In this document: positions 37,144 through 46,065 of the stretch, in pieces | Layout of the letters: each line of letters opens with the position of its first letter | Numbering within the stretch: position 1 is the first letter of the stretch | Assembly: GCF_016908565.1 (NCBI RefSeq) | Contig: NZ_JAFBED010000001.1 | Location: 722,163-786,162 of the forward strand | Direction: 5' to 3' | DNA length: 64,000 bases | DNA from: Sutcliffiella tianshenii | Lineage (GTDB): Bacteria; Bacillota; Bacilli; Bacillales; Bacillaceae_I | Made by a program: the position numbers and the translations under genes | The notes under the pieces: generated by a model | The model's input: only the letters and a program-made list of their open reading frames with translations | The model's database searches: none | What the model was told of the DNA's origin: nothing

Positions 37144-38244
37144 TTAGACGTTAAAACGGAAATGGATGACATCCCCATCTTTCACGAGGTACTCTTTTCC
37201 TTCCAGGCGGACCTTTCCGGCTTCTTTCGCAGCAGTCATGGTACCTGCTGCCAATAGGTCTTCGTAGGATACCGTTTCGGCACGGATGAATCCACGCTCA
37301 AAGTCTGTATGGATGACACCGGCACATTGTGGTGCCTTCATTCCAGTACGGAATGTCCATGCACGCACTTCCTGGACGCCGGCTGTAAAGTAAGTAGCAA
37401 GTCCAAGAAGGTTGTAAGCCGCACGGATCAGTTGATCCAAACCGGACTCTTGGATTCCCAGTTCTTCCAGGAACATCGCTTTTTCGTCTGCATCCAATTC
37501 CACGATTTCAGACTCGATTTTTGCACAGACAGTGATCACTTCCGCGTTGTCCTTTTCTGCAAATTCACGGACCTGTTTTACAAATTCATTGTCGGACGTG
37601 TCGGCAACATCCTCTTCCCCGACATTCGCCACATAAAGAACAGGCTTGCTCGTCAATAGGTGCATGCCTTTCAGATACTTCACTTGCTCGTCTGTCACTT
37701 CAACAGTACGTGCTGGAAGCTCATTTTCAAGCGCTTCTTTCACTTTTACAAGCACTTCATGCTCATAAACCGCTTCTTTATCTTTTTGCTTTGCAAGCTT
37801 TCCGACACGCTCAAGACGCTTATCCACGGACTCCAGGTCGGCAAGAATAAGCTCCAGGTTGATCGTTTCGATATCTGCAATCGGATCGACTCCGCCAGCT
37901 ACGTGTGTAATGTTGTCATCAGCGAAACAACGTACCACATGGCAAATTGCATCCACTTGACGGATATGGGATAGGAACTTGTTTCCAAGACCCTCCCCTT
38001 TGCTTGCACCTTTTACGATCCCTGCAATATCAGTAAACTCAAAGTGTGTGGGAACTGTCTTTTTCGGGTTTACAAGCTCAGTCAGTTTCTGAAGGCGCTC
38101 ATCCGGAACATCTACAATCCCGACGTTTGGATCTATTGTACAGAACGGGTAGTTGGCAGACTCTGCCCCCGCTTGTGTAATCGCATTAAAAAGCGTTGAT
38201 TTCCCTACGTTTGGAAGACCAACGATACCAGCTGTTAAAGCCAT
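37144..38244 (-). CDS. ychF: YchF/OLA1 family redox-regulated ATPase
   Basis: 366 residues. P-loop G-L-P-N-V-G-K-S-T (about 9-17), the G3 region D-I-A-G-I-V-K-G-A-S-K-G-E-G-L-G, and a C-terminal TGS domain (about 280-366, with D-G-D-V-I-H-F-R-F). Although it belongs to the Obg-related GTPases, the family prefers ATP and associates with ribosomes, linked to oxidative stress. The ATG at 38244 has a TAGGAG site. Upstream is yyzM. Confidence 0.97.
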   Translation of the reverse strand: MALTAGIVGLPNVGKSTLFNAITQAGAESANYPFCTIDPNVGIVDVPDERLQKLTELVNPKKTVPTHFEFTDIAGIVKGASKGEGLGNKFLSHIRQVDAICHVVRCFADDNITHVAGGVDPIADIETINLELILADLESVDKRLERVGKLAKQKDKEAVYEHEVLVKVKEALENELPARTVEVTDEQVKYLKGMHLLTSKPVLYVANVGEEDVADTSDNEFVKQVREFAEKDNAEVITVCAKIESEIVELDADEKAMFLEELGIQESGLDQLIRAAYNLLGLATYFTAGVQEVRAWTFRTGMKAPQCAGVIHTDFERGFIRAETVSYEDLLAAGTMTAAKEAGKVRLEGKEYLVKDGDVIHFRFNV

Positions 38245-38347
38245 TTTATCCACTCCTAACTTTCCGTTAACACATATTTCAATCTCCCACAATTATAGAT
38301 ACAACCACCAAAAAAGACAAGGCAAACCAACATTACCCAACTATAAA

Positions 38348-38378
38348 ATAAAAAACAGCTGTCAACTCACAGCTGTTC
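38348..38378 (-). terminator. Terminator of yyzM
   Basis: AACAGCTGT and ACAGCTGTT form a 9-bp stem around a six-base loop, followed by U residues on the minus strand. Confidence 0.8.
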
Positions 38379-38386
38379 CACTTGGT

Positions 38387-38587
38387 TTATTCTTCTTCAC
38401 TCCGGACCAGGATCTTCTTGATCTTCCGTGTGAACTCTTTCCTTGGCATCATGACGGTGTGCTGGCACCCTTCACACTTGATGCGGATGTCCATTCCCAT
38501 GCGCACCACCTTCCACCGATTCACTCCACATGGGTGTGCTTTTTTCATTTCCACTATATCGTTCATCCCGAATATCTTATCGCTCAA
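38387..38587 (-). CDS. yyzM: DUF951 family small protein (YyzM)
   Basis: 66 residues. M-K-K-x-H-P-C-G, then I-R-I-K-C-E-G-C and M-x-P-R-x-E-F are the DUF951 signature. One Cys in the first motif and a C-x-x-C may form a metal site, but this is not proven. Start at the TTG at 38587 behind a GGGAG site, because relatives begin M-S-x-K; an internal ATG at 38566 is a less likely start. Function unknown. Confidence 0.88.
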   Translation of the reverse strand: MSDKIFGMNDIVEMKKAHPCGVNRWKVVRMGMDIRIKCEGCQHTVMMPRKEFTRKIKKILVRSEEE

Positions 38588-38629
38588 TTTCTACACTCCC
38601 ATCTAAGTTCTATCTATATAAAAATCAAT

Positions 38630-39517
38630 TTACTGTTTTCCTTTTTCCATCTGCTGCTGCGGCTCCCGGTTATAGAGGACCATTCTTGGCGATGGGATAT
38701 CAATGCCATGCTCATCCAACCGCATTTTCACTTCTTTTCTTATTTTCCTGGCGATATAAAAATGCTTCATCGGCAAAGTTTCGCAAGTGATCCGTAATAC
38801 CACTTCCGCATTCCCGAATGTCTGGACACCCAAAAGCTCGGGAGGTTGTACAATTTCTTCGTATTTCAGGGGCATTTCGGCAAGCATTTCTTTAATGACA
38901 GCCTCCGCTTTCTCGATTTCCCCTTCATAGGCAATGCTCACATCCACTATCGCGATGCTATTGTGAATGGAGAAATTCGTCACTTCAATGATACTTCCAT
39001 TTGGCAAAATATTCAATTCACCTGTCCAGCTTTTGATTTTCGTTGTCCGCAGTCCGATTTCCTCGACATGACCCTCGAAGGTCCCGACCCGGACATAATC
39101 ACCGACAGAGAATTGGTCTTCAAAAATGATAAAGAAACCGGTAATGATATCCCGCACAAGATTCTGTGCCCCGAATCCGACAGCAAGCCCCACAATCCCT
39201 GCCCCGGCCAGCAGTGCCCGCACATCGATATGCACCACTTCAAGAATCATGATGAAGGCAACAAAATAGGTGACATAGGAAATGACATTCTCCAATAGTT
39301 TTACGAGTGTATTTTCCCGCCTTACAGATACCTGCAAAGGTCCCTTGGCTCTTATTCTCACAAAGTTCCTTATGATGGCTTTTCCTATTCGGATGACCAA
39401 GCCAGCTACAATAATGATCGCAATAATTTTCAAGAAACCTGCACCCATGCCAATCCAAAGATCTTCATTGGTCAAGGCTTCCTCCAACTTTTCATTTAAT
39501 CGAATGATCCATTCCAT
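38630..39517 (-). CDS. MscS-type mechanosensitive ion channel
   Basis: 295 residues with three membrane helices (about 25-45, 65-90 and 105-130). The pore helix region G-L-A-V-G-F-G-A-Q-N-L-V-R-D, followed by the beta domain (D-Y-V-R-V-G-T-F-E-G-x-V-E-E-I), is the MscS signature. It acts as an emergency release valve on hypo-osmotic shock. An AAAGGTT site precedes the ATG. Short C-terminal Gln/Lys tail. It stands downstream of a YkvI-like permease. Confidence 0.95.
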   Translation of the reverse strand: MEWIIRLNEKLEEALTNEDLWIGMGAGFLKIIAIIIVAGLVIRIGKAIIRNFVRIRAKGPLQVSVRRENTLVKLLENVISYVTYFVAFIMILEVVHIDVRALLAGAGIVGLAVGFGAQNLVRDIITGFFIIFEDQFSVGDYVRVGTFEGHVEEIGLRTTKIKSWTGELNILPNGSIIEVTNFSIHNSIAIVDVSIAYEGEIEKAEAVIKEMLAEMPLKYEEIVQPPELLGVQTFGNAEVVLRITCETLPMKHFYIARKIRKEVKMRLDEHGIDIPSPRMVLYNREPQQQMEKGKQ

Positions 39518-39607
39518 CTACACTTCAACCTTTTCCGTAATGATTTGCTTACTATTTCTTCATTTTACTTAAGCTTATCATAGCCATCAATCCCTAACTT
39601 CACTAAT

Positions 39608-40642
39608 CTATTTCAATTCCCCCAGCCAGTTTTTCCGGTTAGTGATGGGATACAGCAAAATACAAACAAGAAGATAAAGATTGACAAGTCCAAATAGCGG
39701 GTAAAGTATTGCTACGAGAACAGAGAATCCAAAAGCGGTAAAAGGCACCATGCAAAGCAGCAATAGCATGCAGATGATCCATACCGGGAAAGGAAGACCA
39801 TCCTTGAACCTTGTGACAAGCCCCAATAGGCCTGATGCAGCGGTCGTATAGATGGCAACCCAGAGAAGGAGCGTCATGACGAAAATCATATAGTAAGGAT
39901 AGCTTTGGATGACCGCAAAAAGAGGAATTTCAAAAAACTCCATTTTACTTTGGACTGTCAGGAGCGTCTGGTTGTAGAACAGTGAAATGACCCCGAGTAT
40001 TCCTCCGCTTCCGATACTTGCGATCAGGATCTCTCCCTTGGTTTTCACTTCTTTTCCTATTGCGGATAGAACCGCAACAAGAGGCAAAATATTAAGCGCG
40101 GTAAATGTAAAAGCGGATGGCCAGTTTGAATGGTGATGCCCCGCCAGGTATCGTATGGTGTCAGGACTGATTTCCGCTGAATGGAACAGCACAAGGGCCA
40201 GGACCAGTATGATGGCCGGAATGATGATGCTATTGACTGTAATCATCCCATTGACTCCATAAACGAATAGCATGACCAGAAGAATACAAATAATCATGAT
40301 TCCCGCCCAGTACGGGATGGAGAAAACTTGCAATGCAGCCCCGCCCCCAGCCAGCATGACTGCGGTTGTCGTAAACAGATAGATCACCATCACCACGTTA
40401 TAGATCCTGGATATTTTGGGACCTACCAGCTTCTCTAATACAGGGGAAAAGTGGGCCGATTGCAGCTTTCGGCTAAGACTGAGCACCACATGACAGGCAA
40501 CCATGAAGAAGATGGTGAATAAGAGGATGGCCAGTCCGCTTTCCGCCCCGAAAAATTGCCATATTTCACGTCCTGAAGCATAACCGGCACCGATAACCGT
40601 GCCTAATATTAAAAACATCCAACGAAATCCGCTATTCCACAT
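39608..40642 (-). CDS. YkvI-like multi-pass membrane protein
   Basis: 344 residues with ten hydrophobic segments. It begins M-W-N-S-G-F-R-W-M-F-L-I-L-G-T-V-I-G-A-G-Y-A-S-G-R-E. The unwound G-A-G-Y-A-S-G in the first helix is typical of LeuT/APC-fold transporters. Proteins of this group (YkvI) are found beside yyaC in Bacillus, but the substrate is unknown. GGAGG precedes the ATG. Confidence 0.85.
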   Translation of the reverse strand: MWNSGFRWMFLILGTVIGAGYASGREIWQFFGAESGLAILLFTIFFMVACHVVLSLSRKLQSAHFSPVLEKLVGPKISRIYNVVMVIYLFTTTAVMLAGGGAALQVFSIPYWAGIMIICILLVMLFVYGVNGMITVNSIIIPAIILVLALVLFHSAEISPDTIRYLAGHHHSNWPSAFTFTALNILPLVAVLSAIGKEVKTKGEILIASIGSGGILGVISLFYNQTLLTVQSKMEFFEIPLFAVIQSYPYYMIFVMTLLLWVAIYTTAASGLLGLVTRFKDGLPFPVWIICMLLLLCMVPFTAFGFSVLVAILYPLFGLVNLYLLVCILLYPITNRKNWLGELK

Positions 40643-40739
40643 ACATTTTACCTCCTGCCACCAATTAACCGTAAAGTGGACGTATAGTTTCCAATAAATA
40701 GTCGTATACTGTTACTACTATTAAGAAGGAGTGGAACCT

Positions 40740-41378
40740 ATGAATCTTAAATCTAACTTTTTTGAGAAGAAAGGAGGCAATATTCGTATTGCTCATGATG
40801 AAGCAAATGCATCCAAGGAAATTGCACTTACTTTACAGTCCAACCTCCCTTCTAGTTCCATTTTTCGCCCTATCGTTTTTGTATGCATCGGAACCGACCG
40901 TTCAACAGGAGATTCCCTTGGTCCACTGATCGGAACGAAACTCCAAGATCATAACCTCCATCATGTACATGTATATGGCACCTTGGATGAACCTATTCAT
41001 GCGGTCAATCTTGTCGAGAAGCTCGCCATGATACAGTCCACCCACTTTAATCCGTTCATCATTGCCGTTGATGCGTGTTTGGGGAGATTGAAAAGTGTCG
41101 GTCAGCTGACGGTTGGAGATGGCCCCGTAATGCCTGGTGCCGGTGTCAAGAAAGACCTACCGCCTGTAGGGGATATTCATATAACAGGAATTGTGAATGT
41201 CAGTGGGTTCATGGAGTTCTTCGTTCTTCAGAATACAAGGCTTAGTCTTGTAATGAGGATGGCCAATGTGGTTGCCGCTTCCATCAAGGATTTGGACATG
41301 GCACTTTCGCGCAAAGACTTTTTGGCCGCTGCTGCCAAGGATAATGACATTCCGCCTATGATCCACACGCAAGAATAA
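40740..41378 (+). CDS. yyaC: YyaC, spore protease-like protein
   Basis: 212 residues. V-F-V-C-I-G-T-D-R-S-T-G-D-S-L-G-P (about 46-62) and D-A-C-L-G are the family signature. The protein is related in fold to the germination protease Gpr and is made in the forespore of B. subtilis. The ATG at 40740 is eight bases after an AAGGAG site; a GTG three codons earlier overlaps it. It is the only plus-strand gene between 18.2 and 53.4 kb. Confidence 0.93.
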   Translation: MNLKSNFFEKKGGNIRIAHDEANASKEIALTLQSNLPSSSIFRPIVFVCIGTDRSTGDSLGPLIGTKLQDHNLHHVHVYGTLDEPIHAVNLVEKLAMIQSTHFNPFIIAVDACLGRLKSVGQLTVGDGPVMPGAGVKKDLPPVGDIHITGIVNVSGFMEFFVLQNTRLSLVMRMANVVAASIKDLDMALSRKDFLAAAAKDNDIPPMIHTQE

Positions 41379-41391
41379 TTTCCAATTAATG

Positions 41392-41425
41392 TAAAAAAGA
41401 CTGACGAATATCATCAGCCTTTTTA
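41392..41425. terminator. Bidirectional terminator between yyaC and the DUF554 gene
   Basis: AAAGACTGA and TCAGCCTTT form a 9-bp stem with one G-U or A-C pair around a nine-base loop, with A and T runs outside both arms, between two convergent genes. Confidence 0.65.
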
Positions 41426-41428
41426 ATC

Positions 41429-42133
41429 CTATAGATATAAGTATTGTAATAAAACTAATCCTGCAGCAACAAGGATGCCTGGCAACAGATTCGCAACGCG
41501 TATGGAGGTTACCCCGATGATGTTCAATCCTATCGCCATGATCATGACGCCTCCTGTTGCCGTTATTTCAAAAATAAGCAGTTCAAGTAAGTCAGCTGGA
41601 ACAAATTGATCAATCTGGGTCGCAAACAAGGCAATCGTCCCCTGATACAGCATGACAGGTATTGCCGAGAACATGACACCGATACCAAGTGTCGTGGTCA
41701 AGACAATGCTTGTAAATCCATCGATGATCGATTTTGTATACAGTACCTGATGGTCACCCCTTAGGCCACTGTCAAGTGAACCTACGACAGACATCGCCCC
41801 AATGACGAATATTAAGGTGGCAGTAACAAAACCTCTTGAAACCGAACCATGCTGTCCAGTACCGACTTTTTTCTCTATCCAGATCCCAATATTATTCAGG
41901 ATGCGGTCCAGGTCTATCCATTCACCAATCACTGCCCCAACAACCAAGCTGATGATGACAATCAAAAACTCATTGCTCTTGAAACCCATTTGGGCCCCAA
42001 GCAGAAATACAGCAAGTCCGATCACCTTCATGACGGTTTCCTTGGTTTTGTCCGGTATCCGTGTAAACAATTTTCCTAATAACGTACCAAGTATGATACA
42101 TACTCCATTGACAATGGTGCCTAATAAAACCAA
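41429..42133 (-). CDS. DUF554 family membrane protein
   Basis: 234 residues and about seven hydrophobic segments. G-T-I-V-N-G-x-x-I-I-L-G at the start and L-G-A-Q-M-G, G-A-V-I-G-E-W are the DUF554 (YdfK-like) signature. Possibly a channel or transporter; no substrate is known. Upstream of it lies the spo0J terminator. Confidence 0.9.
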   Translation of the reverse strand: MVLLGTIVNGVCIILGTLLGKLFTRIPDKTKETVMKVIGLAVFLLGAQMGFKSNEFLIVIISLVVGAVIGEWIDLDRILNNIGIWIEKKVGTGQHGSVSRGFVTATLIFVIGAMSVVGSLDSGLRGDHQVLYTKSIIDGFTSIVLTTTLGIGVMFSAIPVMLYQGTIALFATQIDQFVPADLLELLIFEITATGGVMIMAIGLNIIGVTSIRVANLLPGILVAAGLVLLQYLYL

Positions 42134-42183
42134 TTTAAATCCCCATTCCTCATTATCTTTTTAACCACAAAAAAACTATCAAA

Positions 42184-42220
42184 AAAGCAAACCATCTATC
42201 GTACTGGATGGTTTGCTTTC
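42184..42220 (-). terminator. Terminator of the soj-spo0J operon
   Basis: AAAGCAAACCATC at 42184-42196 and GATGGTTTGCTTT at 42207-42219 form a perfect 13-bp stem followed by U residues on the minus strand. Confidence 0.9.
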
Positions 42221-42222
42221 AT

Positions 42223-43071
42223 TTATTCAGATTGAGCTAACAGTTCAAGCAATCTGTTTAAGTCATCATCGGAAAAGAACTCTATTTCAATCTTTCCTTT
42301 ATTCTTTGACTTTTTAATGGATACAGTAGTGCCAAATCTTTCACGGAGGTAGGATTCCTGATCCTGTAAGAAAATATCCTTTTCCACCGGATCCTTTTTT
42401 GTTTCACGTGAAACATTTTCGTTCACCTGGTGAATAAGCTGTTCAAGCTGCCGCACATTCAAATGGTCTTTGACCACTTTTTCGATGACTGCCTTCAACA
42501 TTTCTTTTCTTTTCAATCCAAGGAGTGCCCTGCCGTGTCCCATCGAAAGCTTGCCTTCGTTCATCAGCTCTTGTACATAGGACGGCAATGAAAGGAGGCG
42601 TACATGGTTGGCAATATGCGGTCTACTCTTCCCTAGGCGGCTAGCCAATTGCTCCTGGGTCAAATCCAGTTTTGCCATAAGGGATTGGTAGGCAGCTGCC
42701 TCTTCAATGGGAGTAAGGTCCTCCCGTTGCAGATTCTCCAACAAAGCCAGTTCCATCATCTGCTGCTCCGTCAGTTCACGGATAACCACTGGAACCTTTG
42801 TTAATTTTGCTTCTTTTGCTGCACGATAGCGGCGTTCGCCGACAACGATTTCATAGCCTTTGATGCTCTTTCGGACAATGATGGGCTGAAGTATTCCATG
42901 CTGCAGGATTGATTCCTTCAGCTCCTGTATCGCATCTTTTTCAAAGACTTTTCGTGGCTGATACGGATTTGGCCGAACATCCTTGATATTGATTTCCTGT
43001 ACCGCTTCTTCCTTGGAAGCTTCAATGGAAGGGAATAAAGCGTTAATGCCTTTACCTAATCCTTTACCCAT
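42223..43071 (-). CDS. spo0J: ParB-family chromosome partitioning protein Spo0J
   Basis: 282 residues. The N-terminal box M-G-K-G-L-G-K-G-I contacts Soj. The CTP-binding region has G-E-R-R-Y-R-A and E-N-L-Q-R-E-D-L. The helix-turn-helix L-T-Q-E-Q-L-A-S-R-L-G-K-S-R-P-H-I-A-N binds parS, and a C-terminal dimer domain follows. It loads SMC at the origin, and with Soj it controls DnaA. It overlaps soj by eight bases. A perfect parS site lies inside its own coding sequence, as in B. subtilis. Confidence 0.98.
   Translation of the reverse strand: MGKGLGKGINALFPSIEASKEEAVQEINIKDVRPNPYQPRKVFEKDAIQELKESILQHGILQPIIVRKSIKGYEIVVGERRYRAAKEAKLTKVPVVIRELTEQQMMELALLENLQREDLTPIEEAAAYQSLMAKLDLTQEQLASRLGKSRPHIANHVRLLSLPSYVQELMNEGKLSMGHGRALLGLKRKEMLKAVIEKVVKDHLNVRQLEQLIHQVNENVSRETKKDPVEKDIFLQDQESYLRERFGTTVSIKKSKNKGKIEIEFFSDDDLNRLLELLAQSE
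42400..42415. promoter_or_regulatory. parS site within spo0J
   Basis: TGTTTCACGTGAAACA, a perfect match to the ParB/Spo0J consensus and fully palindromic. Confidence 0.95.
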
Positions 43072-43825
43072 GAGTCACCACTTCCTTTGCTAATTCTAAG
43101 TAAACTTCCGCTCCACGAGATTTAGGATCATAAATGATGATAGGTTCTCCATGACTTGGCGCTTCACTTAAACGGACATTGCGTGGAATGATGGTGCGAT
43201 ACACTTTATCCTGGAAATACTTCTTCACTTCTTCTATTACTTGGATCCCCAAGTTCGTCCTTGCATCGAGCATGGTCAAAAGGACCCCATCTATCATTAA
43301 TTCTGTATTCAAATGCTTTTGTACGAGTCGTACTGTATTTAATAGCTGACTTAAGCCTTCCAATGCATAATATTCACATTGAACAGGTATGACAACAGCA
43401 TCGGAAGCCGTCAATGCATTGATCGTCAACAACCCTAAAGATGGGGGACAATCTATGATTATGTAATCATATAAATGCTTAACATCATCTAACGCCCTTT
43501 TTAATCTGACTTCCCTTGAAATAGTCGGTACCAATTCTATTTCAGCACCTGCCAATTGAATGGTAGCAGGAATTATGGAAAGATTTTCCACTTTAGTAGA
43601 AAGGATTGCTCGTCGTGCTTCTACGTCCTCTACTAAAATATCATATATACATTGATCAACTTCTGCCTTAGCAACGCCTACTCCACTGGTGGCATTCCCC
43701 TGTGGATCTACGTCTACAAGCAGCACTTTTTTACCAATATAGGCTAAACACGCACCTAGATTCACCGAGGTTGTTGTTTTACCAACTCCACCTTTTTGGT
43801 TAGCAATAGCAATAATTCTGCCCAT
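43064..43825 (-). CDS. soj: ParA-family partitioning ATPase Soj
   Basis: 253 residues. The deviant Walker A K-G-G-V-G-K-T-T-T (about 11-19), then V-D-x-D-P-Q-G-N-A-T, and I-I-D-C-P-P-S-L identify it. Soj switches between monomer and DNA-bound dimer to block or stimulate DnaA and to help segregate origins. It precedes spo0J with an overlap. The upstream gap to noc holds a palindromic repeat. Confidence 0.98.
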   Translation of the reverse strand: MGRIIAIANQKGGVGKTTTSVNLGACLAYIGKKVLLVDVDPQGNATSGVGVAKAEVDQCIYDILVEDVEARRAILSTKVENLSIIPATIQLAGAEIELVPTISREVRLKRALDDVKHLYDYIIIDCPPSLGLLTINALTASDAVVIPVQCEYYALEGLSQLLNTVRLVQKHLNTELMIDGVLLTMLDARTNLGIQVIEEVKKYFQDKVYRTIIPRNVRLSEAPSHGEPIIIYDPKSRGAEVYLELAKEVVTHG

Positions 43826-44008
43826 GCTGTCACCTGCCTTCAGAAAAGAACATACTTTTTATTCGTTTCTCACTTATTTTATCATGAATTTACAGAAAGT
43901 TAACTTGTTTTTGATAATAAATAGAAAGAGATGATGGTTGGTTATATAGGACGGGGAGGATTGTGCGGTTTGTAACTGTGAGTTGTGCTCGTGTATTTAA
44001 TTGGCCCT

Positions 44009-44148
44009 TTTAAATACCGCTGTTGATTTCCGCACTAGGCTGCGCTTTCCGCGGGGCGTTTGTGGAGCCTCCTCGGCTGCGCCTGTGGGGTCTCCACTAA
44101 ACGCTATCTCCCGCAGGAGTCTTCGCCTATTGCTCCAATCAACAGCTG
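44009..44148 (+). repeat. Dispersed palindromic repeat, copy 5 (class a)
   Basis: Outer arms GCTGTTGATT and AATCAACAGC pair perfectly; inner arms GCGTTTGTGGAG and CTCCACTAAACGC pair with one bulge. It lies alone in the 470-bp gap between noc and soj, which otherwise shows no gene. Confidence 0.92.
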
Positions 44149-44299
44149 TAGACATAAATTCAACAATTATGTTGTTTCAAAGAAAAAAAGGACATGGCGT
44201 CTCTTGGTATCTATCAATCTTGTATGTACAGGATTTGATAGATACTCATAATTGGTGATTAGAGAAGCCAAGCCCTTTGTTAAAGGATATATTATTTTA

Positions 44300-45145
44300 T
44301 TATTTCTTCGGTATACGGATGGTGAATTGGTAGTATTCTTCTGTTTCTTCTTCTTGGGAGTCGAGTTTGATCCCGCTGTCGTTCACCATTGTCAGAGATT
44401 GGCGGATGGTGTTCATGGCGATCCGCATGTCTTTGGAGAATGCCTTGCGCTTAGGCTTTGGCCTAGCAACGGATTGTTCGAGCATCCGGACGACACGTTC
44501 CTCTGTCTGTTTCACGTTCAGTTGCTTTTCTAGAATCTCTTCAAGTAATGCAACTTGTTTTTCTTGCTGCTTCAGCGGGATGAGAGCACGGGCGTGGCGC
44601 TCTGTGATTTTCTTCTGAAGAAGGGCATCCTGGATCTCAGCAGGCAGCTTTAAGAGACGGAGCTTGTTTGCTACCGTGGATTGGCCTTTTCCAAGTCTTT
44701 GAGCCAAGGCCTCCTGTGTCAGATTATGCAATTCCAGCAGCTTCGAGTAGGCAATCGCTTCCTCGATAGCGGATAATTCTTCACGCTGCAGGTTTTCAAT
44801 CAGTGCTACAGAAGCAGTTTCTGCATCATTGAAATCCTTTACAATCGCAGGTATCGTTTCCCATCCAAGCTTTTGGACGGCACGCCAGCGACGTTCACCT
44901 GCAATGATTTCATATTTGTTTTCTTCAAACTGACGGACCACAATCGGTTGAATAATGCCGTGAGTGCGGATTGTCAGGGATAATTCCTCTATTCTTTCAT
45001 CGACAAAGACCGTACGAGGCTGATATCTGTTTGGAACAATATCTAGCACCGGTAATTGTTTTATTTCTTCATGATTCGTCTTTTCTACTATTTCCTGTTC
45101 TTCTTTTTCGCCAATTCCAAAAAATCGAGAGAACGGAGATTTCAT
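44300..45145 (-). CDS. noc: Nucleoid occlusion protein Noc
   Basis: 281 residues, a ParB paralogue that binds its own DNA sites and the membrane to stop division over the nucleoid. The N-terminal amphipathic segment ([12 protein letters not shown]) is the membrane anchor of Noc. G-E-R-R-W-R-A and the helix-turn-helix [15 protein letters not shown] follow. The ATG at 45145 is the family start; an upstream GTG sits on the AAGGTGG site. The gene is minus strand, next to rsmG. Confidence 0.96.
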   Translation of the reverse strand: MKSPFSRFFGIGEKEEQEIVEKTNHEEIKQLPVLDIVPNRYQPRTVFVDERIEELSLTIRTHGIIQPIVVRQFEENKYEIIAGERRWRAVQKLGWETIPAIVKDFNDAETASVALIENLQREELSAIEEAIAYSKLLELHNLTQEALAQRLGKGQSTVANKLRLLKLPAEIQDALLQKKITERHARALIPLKQQEKQVALLEEILEKQLNVKQTEERVVRMLEQSVARPKPKRKAFSKDMRIAMNTIRQSLTMVNDSGIKLDSQEEETEEYYQFTIRIPKK

Positions 45146-45228
45146 AGTTAGTTCCACCACCTTATGGATAGAATCCCTTACAATAAATTCGCTGTTTAGA
45201 ACAGTAATTCCTTCTGGGAAAGGTAAAA

Positions 45229-45244
45229 TGTTTCACATGAAACA
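45229..45244. promoter_or_regulatory. parS-like site between rsmG and noc
   Basis: TGTTTCACATGAAACA differs from the parS consensus at one central position (A for G in CACGTG). Confidence 0.7.
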
Positions 45245-45270
45245 CTCACAACCCGGGTCATCATCTACAA

Positions 45271-45987
45271 TTATTCAAGCGGTAATTTATTAGGTGTACC
45301 GGGCTTGCGCGGGTACTTCTTCGGTGTAGGTTTTACTTTGTTGATGATGAGGATATTCCTTTCGCTTTCTTCTAAAGGAAGTTGAAAAGAATGGACTTCT
45401 TCCAATTTTCCGCCAAGGATTTGCATGGCTTTTTTCCCTTTTTCCACTTCTTCTTTAGCTGCAGCGGCTTTCATCGGAATAAACTGGCCACCCTCTTTGA
45501 CAAGAGGCAGACAAAGCTCACTAAGGACAGACAGTCTTGCAACAGCCCTTGCTGTCACTATGTCGAATTTTTCCCTGTAATCTGCATTTTGGCCAAAAGT
45601 TTCTGCACGATCATGCACAAAATTCACTTCTGTCAGCTCCAATGCTTTTGCAAGCTGCTGAAGAAATGTAATCCTTTTGTTCAATGAATCGACAATCGTA
45701 ACCTTGAGGTCAGGGAAACAAATTTTTAGCGGGATACTTGGAAAACCTGCCCCTGCCCCGACATCGCAAAGATTTTGTCCTTTAGAAAGGTCTACATAGA
45801 ACGATGCGGTAATGGAGTCAAAGAAATGCTTAAGGTATACTTCTTCCTCTTCTGTAATGGCAGTGAGGTTCATTTTCTCGTTCCACTCGACCAGCATTCT
45901 GTAATATGTATCAAATTGAGAAAGCTGGAAAGGAGTAAGGGAGATCCCTTTCTCCTCCAACATACTGATGAATTGCTCTTTGTTCAT
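45271..45987 (-). CDS. rsmG: 16S rRNA (guanine-527-N7)-methyltransferase RsmG
   Basis: 238 residues, formerly GidB. The SAM site is [13 protein letters not shown] (about 71-83), followed by [11 protein letters not shown]. It methylates G527 of 16S rRNA, and loss gives low-level streptomycin resistance. The ATG at 45987 has AAAGGAT upstream at good spacing; the frame is open for 20 more codons. A basic Pro/Lys-rich C-terminus. Confidence 0.97.
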   Translation of the reverse strand: MNKEQFISMLEEKGISLTPFQLSQFDTYYRMLVEWNEKMNLTAITEEEEVYLKHFFDSITASFYVDLSKGQNLCDVGAGAGFPSIPLKICFPDLKVTIVDSLNKRITFLQQLAKALELTEVNFVHDRAETFGQNADYREKFDIVTARAVARLSVLSELCLPLVKEGGQFIPMKAAAAKEEVEKGKKAMQILGGKLEEVHSFQLPLEESERNILIINKVKPTPKKYPRKPGTPNKLPLE

Positions 45988-46065
45988 GTGCTTGTATCCT
46001 TTCTTGAACCTTTTCATAGGCTGTTTTGTATGGAATGATGCTTTCATTACATTTACGAAAAAAGC